Below are positions 21,571-31,429 of a stretch of DNA of 64,000 nucleotides, piece by piece. The stretch's first letter is position 1, and each line of letters opens with the position of its first letter. A model generated the notes under the pieces. The model had not been told where the DNA came from. It was given only the letters and a program-made list of their open reading frames with translations, and did no database searches. This DNA comes from Janthinobacterium sp. TB1-E2. GTDB taxonomy: Bacteria > Pseudomonadota > Gammaproteobacteria > Burkholderiales > Burkholderiaceae_D. The position numbers and the translations under genes are program-made. The DNA is taken from NCBI RefSeq assembly GCF_036885605.1, contig NZ_CP142523.1, forward strand, positions 1,054,001 to 1,118,000, given 5' to 3'.

Positions 21571-23106
21571 ATGCGTAAAAATATAACAAAATTGCTAGCT
21601 GGGTTTGCCTGTCTGTGTGCGTTTGGCGTCGCCGCGCCGAGCTTTGCCGATGCCCCCGCCAAGACGGAGGCGGCCACGACTTCGGCCGTCGCCGCTCCCG
21701 CCGTCACGCCGGTGCCTGACGCAGCAGCTCCGGCCGCCGCTCCGGCCCCGGCCGCCGCCGCGCCAGCCGCCGCGCCCGTTGCCAACAAGGGCGATACCAG
21801 CTTCATGATGATCAGCACCCTGCTGGTGATCCTGATGACCATCCCCGGCCTGGCCCTGTTCTACGGCGGCCTGGTGCGCTCGAAGAACATGCTGTCGGTG
21901 CTGATGCAAGTGTTCATGGTGTTCGCGCTGGTCATCGTGCTGTGGTGTATCTACGGCTACTCGATCGCCTTCACGGAAAAAACCGCCTTCTTCGGTGGCT
22001 TCGACCGCCTGTTCCTGAACGGTATCTGGGATCCGGCCAAGGGCACGTTTGCCGCCGCCGCCACCTTCAGCAAGGGCGTCGTCATTCCCGAGTTCGTCTT
22101 TGTCGCCTTCCAGGGCACGTTTGCCGCCATCACCTGCGCGCTGATCGTCGGCGCCTTTGCCGAGCGCGCCAAGTTTTCCGCCGTGCTGGCCTTCGTCGTG
22201 CTGTGGTTCACGTTCGCCTACCTGCCAGCGGCCCACATGGTGTGGTTCTGGACCGGTCCTGACCTGATCACCAACGCCGCCACTTCGGCCAGCGAAGCCC
22301 TGAAGGCTGGCTGGATCTGGCAAAAAGGCGCGCTGGACTTCGCCGGCGGCACCGTGGTGCACATCAACGCCGCCGTTGCCGGCCTGGTGGGCGCGATCAT
22401 GATCGGCAAGCGCGTCGGCTACGGCCGCGAATCGATGGCGCCGCACTCGCTGACGATGACCATGATCGGTGCGTCGCTGCTGTGGGTGGGCTGGTTCGGT
22501 TTCAATGCCGGTTCCTCGCTGGAAGCGGGCGACGTGGCTGCGCTGGCCTTCGTCAATACGCTGTTGGCCACTGCCGCCGCTACCCTGTCGTGGGTATTTG
22601 GCGAGTGGATCAGCAAAGGCAAGCCATCGATGCTCGGTGGCGCGTCCGGCGCAGTGGCCGGCCTGGTGGCGATCACCCCTGCGGCCGGCTTTGTCGGCCC
22701 GATGGGCGGCCTGGTCATCGGCTTGCTGGCCGGTGTCGTCTGCCTGTGGGGCGTGAATGGCTTGAAACGCCTGATCGGCGCCGACGATTCGCTCGACGTG
22801 TTCGGCGTGCATGGCGTGGGCGGTATCCTCGGTGCCTTGCTGACGGGCGTGTTTGCTGCACCACAATTGGGCGGCCAGGGCATCTTCGACTATGTCACCA
22901 ACAAGATGTCGGCGGATCCGTACTCGATCGGCCACCAAGTGTGGGTGCAAGCGCAAGCGGTCGGCACCACCATCCTCTGGTCTGCCATCATTTCCGTCAT
23001 CGCCTATAAACTGGTCGACATCGTCATCGGCCTGCGCGTACCGGAAGAAGAAGAGCGCGAAGGCCTCGATATCACCAGCCACGGCGAGCAAGCGTATCAT
23101 GGCTAA
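21571..23106 (+). CDS. amtB: Ammonium transporter
   Basis: AmtB conducts ammonium or ammonia across the inner membrane. From the ATG at 21571 the protein has 511 residues: a signal peptide (about residues 1-27), an Ala/Pro-rich periplasmic linker (to about 75), then about eleven transmembrane helices. Conserved features are the pore segment LFYGGLVRSKN, HINAAVAGLVGAIMIGKR with a pore histidine, and FGVHGVGGILGALLTG with the second. The long low-complexity linker is common in betaproteobacterial AmtB. An in-frame TTG three bases earlier is less likely. A terminator follows 50 bases after the stop. Confidence 0.96.
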   Translation: MRKNITKLLAGFACLCAFGVAAPSFADAPAKTEAATTSAVAAPAVTPVPDAAAPAAAPAPAAAAPAAAPVANKGDTSFMMISTLLVILMTIPGLALFYGGLVRSKNMLSVLMQVFMVFALVIVLWCIYGYSIAFTEKTAFFGGFDRLFLNGIWDPAKGTFAAAATFSKGVVIPEFVFVAFQGTFAAITCALIVGAFAERAKFSAVLAFVVLWFTFAYLPAAHMVWFWTGPDLITNAATSASEALKAGWIWQKGALDFAGGTVVHINAAVAGLVGAIMIGKRVGYGRESMAPHSLTMTMIGASLLWVGWFGFNAGSSLEAGDVAALAFVNTLLATAAATLSWVFGEWISKGKPSMLGGASGAVAGLVAITPAAGFVGPMGGLVIGLLAGVVCLWGVNGLKRLIGADDSLDVFGVHGVGGILGALLTGVFAAPQLGGQGIFDYVTNKMSADPYSIGHQVWVQAQAVGTTILWSAIISVIAYKLVDIVIGLRVPEEEEREGLDITSHGEQAYHG

Positions 23107-23158
23107 ATAATCACTATCTGGCATGCCAGCGTCCCGGCGCGGCATGTCCGGTGGAAAA

Positions 23159-23184
23159 GGCGCCTCATTGAGGTGCCTTTTTTT
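23159..23184 (+). terminator. Rho-independent terminator after amtB
   Basis: GGCGCCTC-ATT-GAGGTGCC (one G-T pair) followed by seven T. It closes the torF-glnK-amtB operon and separates it from gshA. Confidence 0.88.
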
Positions 23185-23309
23185 CGTTGTGGGAATGTAA
23201 AAGGTCTTTAAAACAAGGCTTTTGCCCCGATTTGGGGTACTTACACGGTAATATAGTCGGCAGTTCTGTGTGCTTTTTTGAATACTGCACATAATTTAAG
23301 GATGTAACT

Positions 23310-24608
23310 ATGGTTCCCCATCTCGTCACGGCCCTGACCGGACCGCTGCTCGACCTCGAAAAAAAGATTCTGGCCGCGACGCCGGCCATTGAGCGCTGGT
23401 TTCGCATGGAGTGGCAAGAGCACACGCCGCCCTTCTATTGCTCGGTAGACTTGCGTAACGCCGGCTACAAGCTGGCGCCCGTCGATACCAATCTGTTCCC
23501 TGGCGGTTTTCATAACCTGGCCACGGAAATGCTGCCCCTGTCCGTGCAAGCGGCCATGGCCGCCATCGACAAGTATTGCCCGGACGCCCGCAACCTGCTG
23601 ATCGTGCCGGAATTACACAACACCACGCCGCAGTATCTGCAAAACGTGGCGCGATTGATGCAGATCTTCCGCCAGACGGGGCTGCACGTGCGCTTCGGCT
23701 CCTGGTCGCCCGAGATTACCCAGCCGACACCGTTGGCGTTGCCAGATGGCAACATGCTCGTCATCGAGCCCCTCGTGCGCCTGAACAATGGCCGCCGCCT
23801 GGGCTTGAAGGATTTCGACCCTTGCACGATTCTGCTGAATAACGACTTGTCGGACGGTATCCCCGATATCTTGCAAAATATTCATGAGCAAAGCCTGTTG
23901 CCGCCCTTGCACGCGGGCTGGGCCTTGCGCCGCAAGAGCAACCACTACACGGCCTACGATGAAGTGGTGAAAAAATTCGGCAAGATGATCGATGTCGACC
24001 CGTGGATGCTCAACCCCTTCCACGCCAAGTGCAGCGATGTGAATTTCCAGGAAGGCGAGGGCGAAGATGCGCTGGCCGCCAGCGTCGACGTGCTGCTGGC
24101 CAAGATCCGCAAGAAATACAAGGAATACGGCATCAAGGAAAAGCCGTTCGTCATCGTCAAGCCCGATGCGGGCACGTATGGCACGGGCATCATGACGGTG
24201 CGCGACGCCAGCGAAGTGCGCGACCTGTCGCGCAAGCAGCGCGAAAAAATGTCCATCGTCAAGGATGGCCAGCTGGTGACCGACGTGATCATCCAGGAAG
24301 GCGTGCCCACGTTTGAAAGCATCAAGGATGCCGTGGCCGAGCCCGTCGTCTACATGATCGACCGTTACGTGGTGGGCGGCTTCTACCGCGTGCATGCTGA
24401 AAAAGGCGTGGACCAGAACCTGAACGCGCCCGGCTCGCAGTACGTGCCGCTGGCGTTTGCCCAGCAGCATGCCGTGCCGGACTTGAAGGCCAAGCCGGGC
24501 ACGGCCGCGCCGAACCGCTTCTATGTGTACGGCGTGGTGGCGCGCCTGGCCTTGCTGGCCGCGTCGCTGGAAATGGAGCGCACGGACCCGAATCCCGAGG
24601 TGTATTGA
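23310..24608 (+). CDS. gshA: Glutamate-cysteine ligase
   Basis: GshA joins glutamate and cysteine, the first step of glutathione synthesis. The 432 residues start MVPHLVTALTGPLLDLEKK and belong to the proteobacterial group found next to gshB (the type I recall from Acidithiobacillus and Burkholderiales), not the E. coli GshA family. The C-terminal half contains VIVKPDAGTYGTGIMTV, an ATP-grasp-like nucleotide loop. AAGGATG lies upstream of the ATG. It is followed by gshB after 97 bases. Confidence 0.92.
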   Translation: MVPHLVTALTGPLLDLEKKILAATPAIERWFRMEWQEHTPPFYCSVDLRNAGYKLAPVDTNLFPGGFHNLATEMLPLSVQAAMAAIDKYCPDARNLLIVPELHNTTPQYLQNVARLMQIFRQTGLHVRFGSWSPEITQPTPLALPDGNMLVIEPLVRLNNGRRLGLKDFDPCTILLNNDLSDGIPDILQNIHEQSLLPPLHAGWALRRKSNHYTAYDEVVKKFGKMIDVDPWMLNPFHAKCSDVNFQEGEGEDALAASVDVLLAKIRKKYKEYGIKEKPFVIVKPDAGTYGTGIMTVRDASEVRDLSRKQREKMSIVKDGQLVTDVIIQEGVPTFESIKDAVAEPVVYMIDRYVVGGFYRVHAEKGVDQNLNAPGSQYVPLAFAQQHAVPDLKAKPGTAAPNRFYVYGVVARLALLAASLEMERTDPNPEVY

Positions 24609-24705
24609 TCCGTTAACGAGACTTGCCGGGCGCGGCGACTACCGCGCCTGGCGATCTCGGCTAGAATCAAGCATTCCTTATCCAGGCTCCCCGATTGGAC
24701 GCACC

Positions 24706-25662
24706 ATGAAAATTGCATTCCTTGCCGACCCGCTGGCAGGCTTCAAGACTTACAAAGACTCCACTTTCGCCATGATGCGCGAGGCGGCCAAACGCGGCCA
24801 TGCCGTGTATGCCTTCGAACAGAAGGATATGGCGCTGGAAGAGGGCATCGTCACGGCACGGGTCAAACACATCGAGCTGACCGGCGACGAGCACGACTGG
24901 TACAAGGTCGTTTCTACCGAAGAAGTGCGCCTGTCTACCTTGGACGCCATCATCGAGCGCAAGGACCCGCCGTTCGACATGGAATACGTGTACGGCACAT
25001 ATCTGCTGGAACTGGCGGAAAAGCAGGGCGCTTGCGTCTTCAACAAGCCGTCCGCCATCCGCGACAACAATGAAAAGCTGGCCATTGCGCAGTTTTCCGA
25101 ATTCACGTCGCCGACCCTGGTGACGTCGGACGAAGCGCGCCTGCGCGCCTTCCACGCCAAGCACCAGGATGTCATCTTCAAGCCGCTCGACGGCATGGGC
25201 GGCACGGGCATCTTCCGCGTCAAGGCCGATGGCCTGAATTTGGGCGCCATCATCGAGACGCTGACGGACAACGGCGCGCAGACCATCATGGCGCAGCGTT
25301 TCATCGCCGACATCGTCAAGGGCGACAAGCGCATCCTCGTCATCGGCGGCAAGCCGGTGCCGTTTTCGCTGGCGCGCATCCCGCAGGCGGGCGAAGTACG
25401 GGGCAACCTGGCCGCCGGCGGCACGGGCGTGGCGCAGCCATTGACGGCGCGCGACCTGGAAATCGCAGAAAAGCTGGGCCCGATCCTGGCCGCGCGCGGC
25501 CTGATGCTGGTAGGATTGGACGTGATCGGCGACTATCTGACGGAAGTCAATGTCACCAGCCCGACTTGCTTCCAGGAAATCATGCAGCAGACGGGTTTTG
25601 ACGTGGCGGCCATGTTTGTCGACGCCGTCGAGCATGGCGTTGCGCAAGCGCGGCAGCGCTAG
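24706..25662 (+). CDS. gshB: Glutathione synthetase
   Basis: GshB adds glycine to gamma-glutamylcysteine using ATP. The start MKIAFLADPLAGF at 24706 gives 318 residues, the usual length; a longer open frame overlaps gshA and is rejected. The ATP-grasp fold is visible: VIFKPLDGMGGTGIFRV (glycine-rich loop), GDKRILVIGGKPVPFSLARIP, and LMLVGLDVIGDYLTEVNVTSPT with metal and substrate ligands. It ends eight bases before the PTS IIA gene, so it probably shares that transcript. Confidence 0.96.
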   Translation: MKIAFLADPLAGFKTYKDSTFAMMREAAKRGHAVYAFEQKDMALEEGIVTARVKHIELTGDEHDWYKVVSTEEVRLSTLDAIIERKDPPFDMEYVYGTYLLELAEKQGACVFNKPSAIRDNNEKLAIAQFSEFTSPTLVTSDEARLRAFHAKHQDVIFKPLDGMGGTGIFRVKADGLNLGAIIETLTDNGAQTIMAQRFIADIVKGDKRILVIGGKPVPFSLARIPQAGEVRGNLAAGGTGVAQPLTARDLEIAEKLGPILAARGLMLVGLDVIGDYLTEVNVTSPTCFQEIMQQTGFDVAAMFVDAVEHGVAQARQR

Positions 25663-25670
25663 AAGGTGAA

Positions 25671-26081
25671 ATGACTATGGTAGGGATTTTGCTCATGACA
25701 CATGCACCGCTGGGACAGGCGTTCATCGCCGCCTGCGCGCATGTGTTTCGGGGGCCAACGGAACGGTTTGAAGCCATCGACGTCGTCGCCGACCAGGACC
25801 TGATGGAAGTGCAGAAACTGGCGTCGGAAGCCATCTGCCGCCTCGACGACGGTTCCGGCGTACTGGTGATTACCGACGTGAAGGGCGGCACGCCGTCGAA
25901 CTGCTGCAACAAGCTGGCCGATGCGGGCAGGGTGGAAGTCATCGCCGGCATCAGCCTGCCGATGCTGCTGCGTGCCATCACGTATCGCCGCGACACGCTC
26001 GACGTGGTGGTGGAGATGGCGCTGGCCGGTGCGCAAAGCGGCGCCGTGCGCGTCGATAACCGTATTCGCGTGGGCGAGTAG
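25671..26081 (+). CDS. PTS mannose-type EIIA component
   Basis: The 136 residues form one EIIA-man domain. The phosphorylated histidine is His11 in LLMTHAPLG, and the domain continues with VLVITDVKGGTPSN. No EIIB or EIIC gene follows, so this is probably the regulatory EIIA of a truncated phosphotransferase chain (EI-HPr-EIIA) as known in Burkholderiales, where it influences metabolism and not sugar uptake. A start two codons later (MVGILL) is possible. It lies eight bases after gshB and ends before a hairpin. Confidence 0.92.
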   Translation: MTMVGILLMTHAPLGQAFIAACAHVFRGPTERFEAIDVVADQDLMEVQKLASEAICRLDDGSGVLVITDVKGGTPSNCCNKLADAGRVEVIAGISLPMLLRAITYRRDTLDVVVEMALAGAQSGAVRVDNRIRVGE

Positions 26082-26093
26082 AGAGTGACATGG

Positions 26094-26120
26094 CCGCCGC
26101 CCTGAAGGCGGCGGGTTTTA
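26094..26120 (+). terminator. Hairpin/attenuator between EIIA and HPr
   Basis: CCGCCGCC-CTGAA-GGCGGCGG, a perfect 8-bp stem, is followed by GTTTTATAG. The T run is short (four), so it may only weaken read-through from EIIA into ptsH. Confidence 0.6.
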
Positions 26121-26171
26121 TAGCAGGGCTGGCAACAATGCAGTGCATTCAGGGATAGAGACCATACAAAA

Positions 26172-26441
26172 ATGATTCAAAGAGAACTCGAAATCATCAA
26201 CAAGCTGGGACTGCACGCACGCGCCTCCGCCAAATTTACCCAGCTCGCCGCCAAGTTCAAGAGCGACGTCTGGCTGACCCGCAACGCGCGCCGCATCAAC
26301 GCCAAGTCCATCATGGGCGTGATGATGCTGGCCGCCGGCAAGGGCGCGAAAGTGACCCTGGAAGCAGAGGGCGATGATGAGCAGGCATGTGTCGATGCGT
26401 TGACCGCCCTGATTAATGACAGGTTTGGCGAAGGCGAGTAA
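26172..26441 (+). CDS. ptsH: Phosphocarrier protein HPr
   Basis: HPr carries phosphate from EI to EIIA. The 89 residues match the family: LGLHARAS with active-site His15, and NAKSIMGVMMLA with Ser46, the residue that HPr kinase modifies where that enzyme is present. The start ATG at 26172 gives the standard length. The stop TAA shares a base with an in-frame ATG of the next frame (TAATG), which points to coupling with ptsI. Confidence 0.97.
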   Translation: MIQRELEIINKLGLHARASAKFTQLAAKFKSDVWLTRNARRINAKSIMGVMMLAAGKGAKVTLEAEGDDEQACVDALTALINDRFGEGE

Positions 26442-26485
26442 TGCCCGCCGAACGCAGCCGCAGCCGCATTCCGACAGGTCAACCC

Positions 26486-28228
26486 ATGGCATCTTTCACG
26501 CTCCACGGCATCCCGGTTTCCCGCGGCATCGCCATTGGCCGCGCGCATCTGCTGGCGCCGGCCGCCCTTGACGTCAAACATTACCTGGTCGCCCAGGAAC
26601 AGATCGAAGCCGAAGTGCAGCGCCTGCAAAGCGCCATCGCCACCGTCCACAAGGAACTGCAAACCCTGTGGAACGAGCTGCCCAAGGATGCGCCCACGGA
26701 GCTGGGCGCCTTCATCGACGTGCATGCGCTCATCTTGTCCGACCCGATGATTTCCGAAGCGCCGCTCGACATCATCCGCAAGCGCCATTACAACGCCGAA
26801 TGGGCGCTGCTGACGCAGATCGATGAATTGTCGGCGCAGTTCGACGAAATCGAAGACCCGTACCTGCGCGAACGCAAGGCCGATATCCAGCAGGTGGCCG
26901 AACGCGTCTTGAAAGTCTTGCTGGGCACGGAGCAGCTGCTGCCCAAGGCCGCGGCCGAAGACGAATTGATGGCGCAGATGATCGTTGTCGCCCATGACAT
27001 CTCGCCGGCCGACATGCTGCAGTTCCGCGACCGCTCCTTCATCGGTTTCATTACCGATGTGGGCGGGCAGAACTCGCACACAGCCATCGTCGCGCGCAGC
27101 CTCGATATTCCCGCCGCCGTCGGCATGTCGCAGGCATCGATGCTGATCGACCAGGATGACTGGCTGATCATCGACGGCGATGCCGGCGTGGTCATCGCCA
27201 ACCCCAGCGCGCTGGTGCTGGAACAGTACCGCGAGCGCCAGGTGGCCATGCAGCGCGCGCGCAAGAAGCTGGGCAAGCTGAAAAAGACGCCGGCTGTGAC
27301 CAAATGCGGCACGCCCGTCACCCTGCTGGCGAATATCGAATTGCCCGAGGATTGCCCGTTTGCGCTGGAGTCGGGCGCCAGCGGCGTGGGCCTGTTCCGC
27401 TCCGAATTCCTGTTCATGGGCCGCGCCCACAAGATTCCCACCGAGGACGAGCAGTTCGAGGCCTACCGCAACACGGTGCAGTCGATGAAGGGCCGCGTGG
27501 TGACCATCCGCACGCTCGACATCGGCGCCGACAAGCCGCTCGACCAGGCCGACCATACTGCCCTCAATCCCGCGCTGGGCCTGCGCGCTATCCGTTACTG
27601 CCTGGCCGAGCCGCAATTGTTCCTGACGCAGCTGCGCGCCATTTTGCGCGCCTCCGCCTTCGGCAAGGTGCGCATTCTGATCCCGATGCTCGCGCATGCG
27701 TTCGAGATCGACCAGTCGCTGGCCATGATCGCGCAAGCGAAGGCCAGCCTGCGCGAGGAGGGCGTCAAGTTCGACGACGAAGTCGAAGTGGGCGCCATGA
27801 TCGAGATTCCCGCCGCCGCGCTGGCCTTGCCCATGTTCGTCAAGCGCATGGATTTCCTGTCGATCGGCACGAATGATCTGATCCAGTACACTTTGGCCAT
27901 CGACCGGGTCGACTACGAAGTGGCGCATTTGTACAATCCGCTGCACCCGGCCGTGCTGCAACTGATCTCCATGACGATCGCCGCCGGCCACAAGGCGGGT
28001 ATCGACGTGGCCGTCTGCGGCGAAATGGCGGGCGACGTGAAGCTCACGCGCCTGTTGCTGGGCATGGGGCTGCGCGAGTTTTCCATGCATCCGGCCCAGC
28101 TGTTGGCGGTCAAGCAAGAGATCCTCAACAGCGACCTGGGCCTGATTGCGCCACAAATGCGCAAAATTATGCGTTCCATGGAACCAAATGTGATCGCGGA
28201 AGCCGTCCAGCAGCTGCAGCTCATGTAA
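26486..28228 (+). CDS. ptsI: Phosphoenolpyruvate-protein phosphotransferase (EI)
   Basis: EI takes phosphate from PEP and passes it to HPr. From [14 protein letters not shown] at 26486 it has 580 residues, close to other EI proteins. The phosphohistidine is His198 in [17 protein letters not shown]; the PEP-binding barrel shows [33 protein letters not shown] and [10 protein letters not shown]. An upstream ATG at 26441, overlapping the ptsH stop, would add 15 residues that do not resemble the family; both starts have some ribosome-site support. No permease gene follows. Confidence 0.95.
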   Translation: MASFTLHGIPVSRGIAIGRAHLLAPAALDVKHYLVAQEQIEAEVQRLQSAIATVHKELQTLWNELPKDAPTELGAFIDVHALILSDPMISEAPLDIIRKRHYNAEWALLTQIDELSAQFDEIEDPYLRERKADIQQVAERVLKVLLGTEQLLPKAAAEDELMAQMIVVAHDISPADMLQFRDRSFIGFITDVGGQNSHTAIVARSLDIPAAVGMSQASMLIDQDDWLIIDGDAGVVIANPSALVLEQYRERQVAMQRARKKLGKLKKTPAVTKCGTPVTLLANIELPEDCPFALESGASGVGLFRSEFLFMGRAHKIPTEDEQFEAYRNTVQSMKGRVVTIRTLDIGADKPLDQADHTALNPALGLRAIRYCLAEPQLFLTQLRAILRASAFGKVRILIPMLAHAFEIDQSLAMIAQAKASLREEGVKFDDEVEVGAMIEIPAAALALPMFVKRMDFLSIGTNDLIQYTLAIDRVDYEVAHLYNPLHPAVLQLISMTIAAGHKAGIDVAVCGEMAGDVKLTRLLLGMGLREFSMHPAQLLAVKQEILNSDLGLIAPQMRKIMRSMEPNVIAEAVQQLQLM

Positions 28229-28241
28229 ACTGTCACCTATC

Positions 28242-28284
28242 AGCATCAGGACACGTCGCGCGCGGCAAGAGGTGTCCTGATGCT
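28242..28284 (+). promoter_or_regulatory. Perfect 13-bp hairpin between ptsI and metX
   Basis: AGCATCAGGACAC at 28242-28254 and GTGTCCTGATGCT at 28272-28284 are exact inverted repeats around a 17-base loop. No T run follows. It may end ptsI transcripts with help, protect their 3' end, or regulate metX together with the second hairpin. Confidence 0.55.
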
Positions 28285-28290
28285 AAAGTT

Positions 28291-28315
28291 GCAGCACCTA
28301 TCATCGCGGTGCTGC
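28291..28315 (+). promoter_or_regulatory. Second hairpin upstream of metX
   Basis: GCAGCACC-TATCATCGC-GGTGCTGC, a perfect 8-bp stem, seven bases after the first hairpin and 47 before the metX start. The pair resembles a structured leader, but I recognise no known SAM riboswitch class. Confidence 0.5.
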
Positions 28316-28362
28316 ATCGACCATGGCCCGTGGGGCCGCCCCCCTTTTATAAACCGACACAC

Positions 28363-29562
28363 ATGTCATCCATTGGAATCGTTTCGCCGCAAACCATGTA
28401 TTTTGCGCAACCCCTGCAGCTGCAAAGCGGAGCATCGCTGCGGGACTATATGTTGATGTATGAAACCTACGGCACCCTGAACGCCGACAAATCGAACGCG
28501 GTGCTGGTCTGCCACGCCCTGAACGCCTCGCACCACGTGGCCGGCGTCTACGCGGACCAAGCGAAGAGCACGGGCTGGTGGGACAATATGGTCGGCCCCG
28601 GCAAGCCGCTCGACACGGACAAATTCTTCGTCATCGGCGTCAACAACCTCGGCTCCTGCTTCGGCTCGACGGGCCCCATGCACACCAATCCCGCCACCGG
28701 CAAACCGTATGGCGCCGCTTTCCCCGTCGTCACAGTGGAAGACTGGGTCAGCGCGCAAGCGCGGCTGGCCGATGAACTGGGCATCACCGAGTTCGCCGCC
28801 GTGATGGGGGGATCCCTGGGCGGCATGCAGGCGCTGGCGTGGAGCATCATGTTCCCCGAGCGCCTGCGCCATTGCGTGGTGATCGCCTCGACGGCCAAGC
28901 TGTCGGCGCAAAACATCGCCTTCAATGACGTGGCGCGCCAGGCCATCTTGTCGGATCCCGATTACCATGGCGGCGACTTCTATGCGCACGGCGTGGTGCC
29001 GAAGAACGGCTTGCGCGTGGCGCGCATGGTGGGCCATATCACGTATCTGTCGAATGACGACATGGCGGAAAAATTCGGCCGCAAGCTGCGCGATGCGGCG
29101 CAGACGGGCGACTACAAGTTCGGCTTCGGCATCGACTTCGAGATCGAATCGTATCTGCGCTACCAGGGCGACAAGTTTTCCGAATACTTCGACGCCAACA
29201 CGTATTTATTGATCACCAAGGCGCTCGATTATTTCGACCCGGCGCGCGCGCATGGCGGCGACCTGGCCAAGGCCCTGTCGGGCACGAAGGCCAAGTTCTT
29301 CCTCGCCTCGTTTTCCACCGACTGGCGTTTTTCGCCCGAGCGCAGCCGCGAAATCGTCGAAGCGCTCGTATGCAACCGCCGCCAGGTCACGTATGCGGAG
29401 ATCGACGCGCCGCACGGCCACGACGCCTTCCTGCTGGAAGACGCGCGCTACATGAACATGGTGCGCGCCTATTATGGCCAGGTATGGAACGACATCGGGG
29501 CGGGTACGCCCGCCGCAGTACAGAACACAGCCGTCCGCCAGGGCGCGAAGGAGACCGTATGA
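28363..29562 (+). CDS. metX: Homoserine O-succinyl/acetyltransferase (alpha/beta hydrolase type)
   Basis: MetX acylates homoserine, the first committed step of methionine synthesis. The start [10 protein letters not shown] at 28363 gives 399 residues. The alpha/beta-hydrolase triad is visible: nucleophile Ser151 in [10 protein letters not shown], Asp in [10 protein letters not shown] and His in DAPHGHDAF. Family knowledge: many betaproteobacterial MetX enzymes paired with MetW use succinyl-CoA (MetXS), so the acyl donor is left open. Its stop overlaps the metW start as ATGA. Confidence 0.95.
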   Translation: MSSIGIVSPQTMYFAQPLQLQSGASLRDYMLMYETYGTLNADKSNAVLVCHALNASHHVAGVYADQAKSTGWWDNMVGPGKPLDTDKFFVIGVNNLGSCFGSTGPMHTNPATGKPYGAAFPVVTVEDWVSAQARLADELGITEFAAVMGGSLGGMQALAWSIMFPERLRHCVVIASTAKLSAQNIAFNDVARQAILSDPDYHGGDFYAHGVVPKNGLRVARMVGHITYLSNDDMAEKFGRKLRDAAQTGDYKFGFGIDFEIESYLRYQGDKFSEYFDANTYLLITKALDYFDPARAHGGDLAKALSGTKAKFFLASFSTDWRFSPERSREIVEALVCNRRQVTYAEIDAPHGHDAFLLEDARYMNMVRAYYGQVWNDIGAGTPAAVQNTAVRQGAKETV

Positions 29563-30170
29563 CTTTTGACGAATTGAGCGCGCTGCGCCCCGACCTGGCC
29601 TTCATCGCCCACTGGGTGCCGAACAACGCGCACGTGCTGGACGTGGGTTGCGGCGAAGGCGTGATGCTGCAGTATCTGCAAAGTGACAAGGAATGCAGCG
29701 GTTACGGCATCGAGATCGCCGACGACAAGGTGCTGGCCAGCACCCACCGTGGCGTGAACGTGATTCAGCAGGACATGGAAAAGGGTTTGTCGATTTTTGG
29801 CGACAACAGCTTCGACACGGTGCTGTGCCTGTCGTCGCTGCAGATGATGAAGCAGGTCGAGCCGCTGCTGCGCGACATCGTGCGCGTGGGTGCCGAAGCC
29901 ATCGTGTCCTTCCCCAACTTCGCCTACTGGCCGCACCGCGTGGCGCTGCTCAAGGGCCGCATGCCCGTGTCGAAATCGCTGCCGTACCAGTGGTACGACA
30001 CGCCGAACGTGCGCTGCGCCACCATCAACGACTTCCGCGAACTGGCCGAGGAATGCGGCCTGGAAGTGATCGAATGCGTGGCCCTGGCCGAAGGCAAGAT
30101 GGTCTCCGTGCTGCCGAACCTGCGCGGCGACCTGGCCGTCTTCCGCCTGCGTAAAAAAGCGGTGCATTGA
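29559..30170 (+). CDS. metW: Methionine biosynthesis protein MetW
   Basis: The 203 residues form a SAM-dependent methyltransferase fold with VLDVGCGEG at about residue 29, and continue with the MetW-specific [35 protein letters not shown]. MetW is an obligate partner that raises MetX activity in several proteobacteria. It overlaps metX by four bases (ATGA) and ampG by one (TGATG), so the three genes are probably one transcript. A longer upstream open frame lies inside metX and is rejected. Confidence 0.95.
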   Translation: MTFDELSALRPDLAFIAHWVPNNAHVLDVGCGEGVMLQYLQSDKECSGYGIEIADDKVLASTHRGVNVIQQDMEKGLSIFGDNSFDTVLCLSSLQMMKQVEPLLRDIVRVGAEAIVSFPNFAYWPHRVALLKGRMPVSKSLPYQWYDTPNVRCATINDFRELAEECGLEVIECVALAEGKMVSVLPNLRGDLAVFRLRKKAVH

Positions 30171-31429
30171 TGAGCAAAAGCCCGGCGCCTGGCTGGCGTT
30201 CCTATGCCAACGGCCGCATGCTGGCCGTGCTGGTGCTGGGCTTCAGTTCCGGCCTGCCCCTGTTCATCCTGCTGTACCTGCTGCAGGCATGGCTGGCCAA
30301 GTCGGGCTTGAACGTCAAGGCGCTGGGGCTGTTTGCGCTGGTGCAGTTCCCGTATATCTGGAAATTCCTGTGGGCGCCCCTGATGGACCGCTACCGCATC
30401 CTGGGACTGGGACGGCGGCGCGGCTGGATGGCGCTGACGCAAGTGGCGCTGTTCTTTGCCATCGGCGGCATGGGCATGCTGGACCCGCTCACGCAGATCG
30501 GCCTGATCGCGGCGGCTGCCGGCGGCGTAGCCTTTCTGTCGGCCAGCCAGGACATCGTCATCGACGCCTACCGGCGCGAAATCCTTGCCGACAACGAGCA
30601 GGGCCTGGGCGCCGCCGTCATCGTCAACGCGTATAAAGTGGCGGGCATGGTGCCGGGCGCGCTGTCGTTGATCCTGGCCGACCGCATGCCGTGGCAACCC
30701 GTCTTCTGGATCACGGCCACCTTCATGCTGCCGGGGTTTGTCTGCACCCTGCTGATCAAGGAACCCACCGTGTACGGCTCGCCGCCGAAGACCATGCGCG
30801 AAGCGATCATTCTGCCGTTCCAGGAATTCATCGCGCGCGATGGTTGGCGTAACGCAATGTGGATCCTTGCCTTCGTACTACTCTACAAAATCGGCGACAG
30901 CATGGCCACGGCGCTGGCGACGAAGTTCTATCTGGACCTGGGTTTTTCCATGACGCAGATCGGCCTGGCCGCCAACACCACGGGTTTCTGGGCCAGCCTG
31001 GCCGGTGGCGTGGTGGGCGGCATATGGATGCTCAAGCTGGGCATCAACCGGGGCCTGTGGGTGTTTGGCGCGCTGCAGGCGGTCGCCATTCTGGGATTCG
31101 CCTGGCTGGCGCAGGTGGGGCCGAACACCATGCTGCTCAGCGCCGTGATCGGTTTTGAAGCCTTTGCCAGCCTGGGCCTGGGTGCGGCCGCCTTTGTCGC
31201 GTTCCTGTCGCGCAGCACGGACCCGCGCTACACTGCCACGCAATATGCCTTGTTTTCCAGCCTCAGCGCCGTGCCGCGCACCCTGATCAATGCCTCGGTG
31301 GGCTTTCTGGTCGCCGAGCTGGGCTGGTTCTCATTTTTCATCGTGTGCTTCTTCCTGGCCTTCCCGGCCATGATGATGCTGCCTAAAATCGCTCCATGGA
31401 GGTCTGCCAATGGCACCAATATCCCTTAA
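30170..31429 (+). CDS. ampG: AmpG-family muropeptide MFS transporter
   Basis: AmpG imports anhydromuropeptides for cell-wall recycling. The 419 residues have about twelve transmembrane helices and AmpG-family features: LGFSSGLPLFILLYLLQAWL at the N terminus, FPYIWKFLWAPLMDR, and SASQDIVIDAYRREIL. The ATG shares its first base with the metW stop. The last 20 bases overlap the start of the M48 peptidase gene. Some AmpG-like MFS members carry other solutes, but the match to these signatures is good. Confidence 0.9.
   Translation: MSKSPAPGWRSYANGRMLAVLVLGFSSGLPLFILLYLLQAWLAKSGLNVKALGLFALVQFPYIWKFLWAPLMDRYRILGLGRRRGWMALTQVALFFAIGGMGMLDPLTQIGLIAAAAGGVAFLSASQDIVIDAYRREILADNEQGLGAAVIVNAYKVAGMVPGALSLILADRMPWQPVFWITATFMLPGFVCTLLIKEPTVYGSPPKTMREAIILPFQEFIARDGWRNAMWILAFVLLYKIGDSMATALATKFYLDLGFSMTQIGLAANTTGFWASLAGGVVGGIWMLKLGINRGLWVFGALQAVAILGFAWLAQVGPNTMLLSAVIGFEAFASLGLGAAAFVAFLSRSTDPRYTATQYALFSSLSAVPRTLINASVGFLVAELGWFSFFIVCFFLAFPAMMMLPKIAPWRSANGTNIP

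Noticed and set aside
21595..23292. Minus-strand open frame of 565 residues opposite amtB
   Set aside because: Antisense shadow with repeated Asp/His/Gln patterns typical of reversed membrane-protein codons.
26177..28246. Minus-strand open frame of 689 residues opposite ptsH-ptsI
   Set aside because: Antisense shadow of confirmed genes with low-complexity composition and no recognisable motif.
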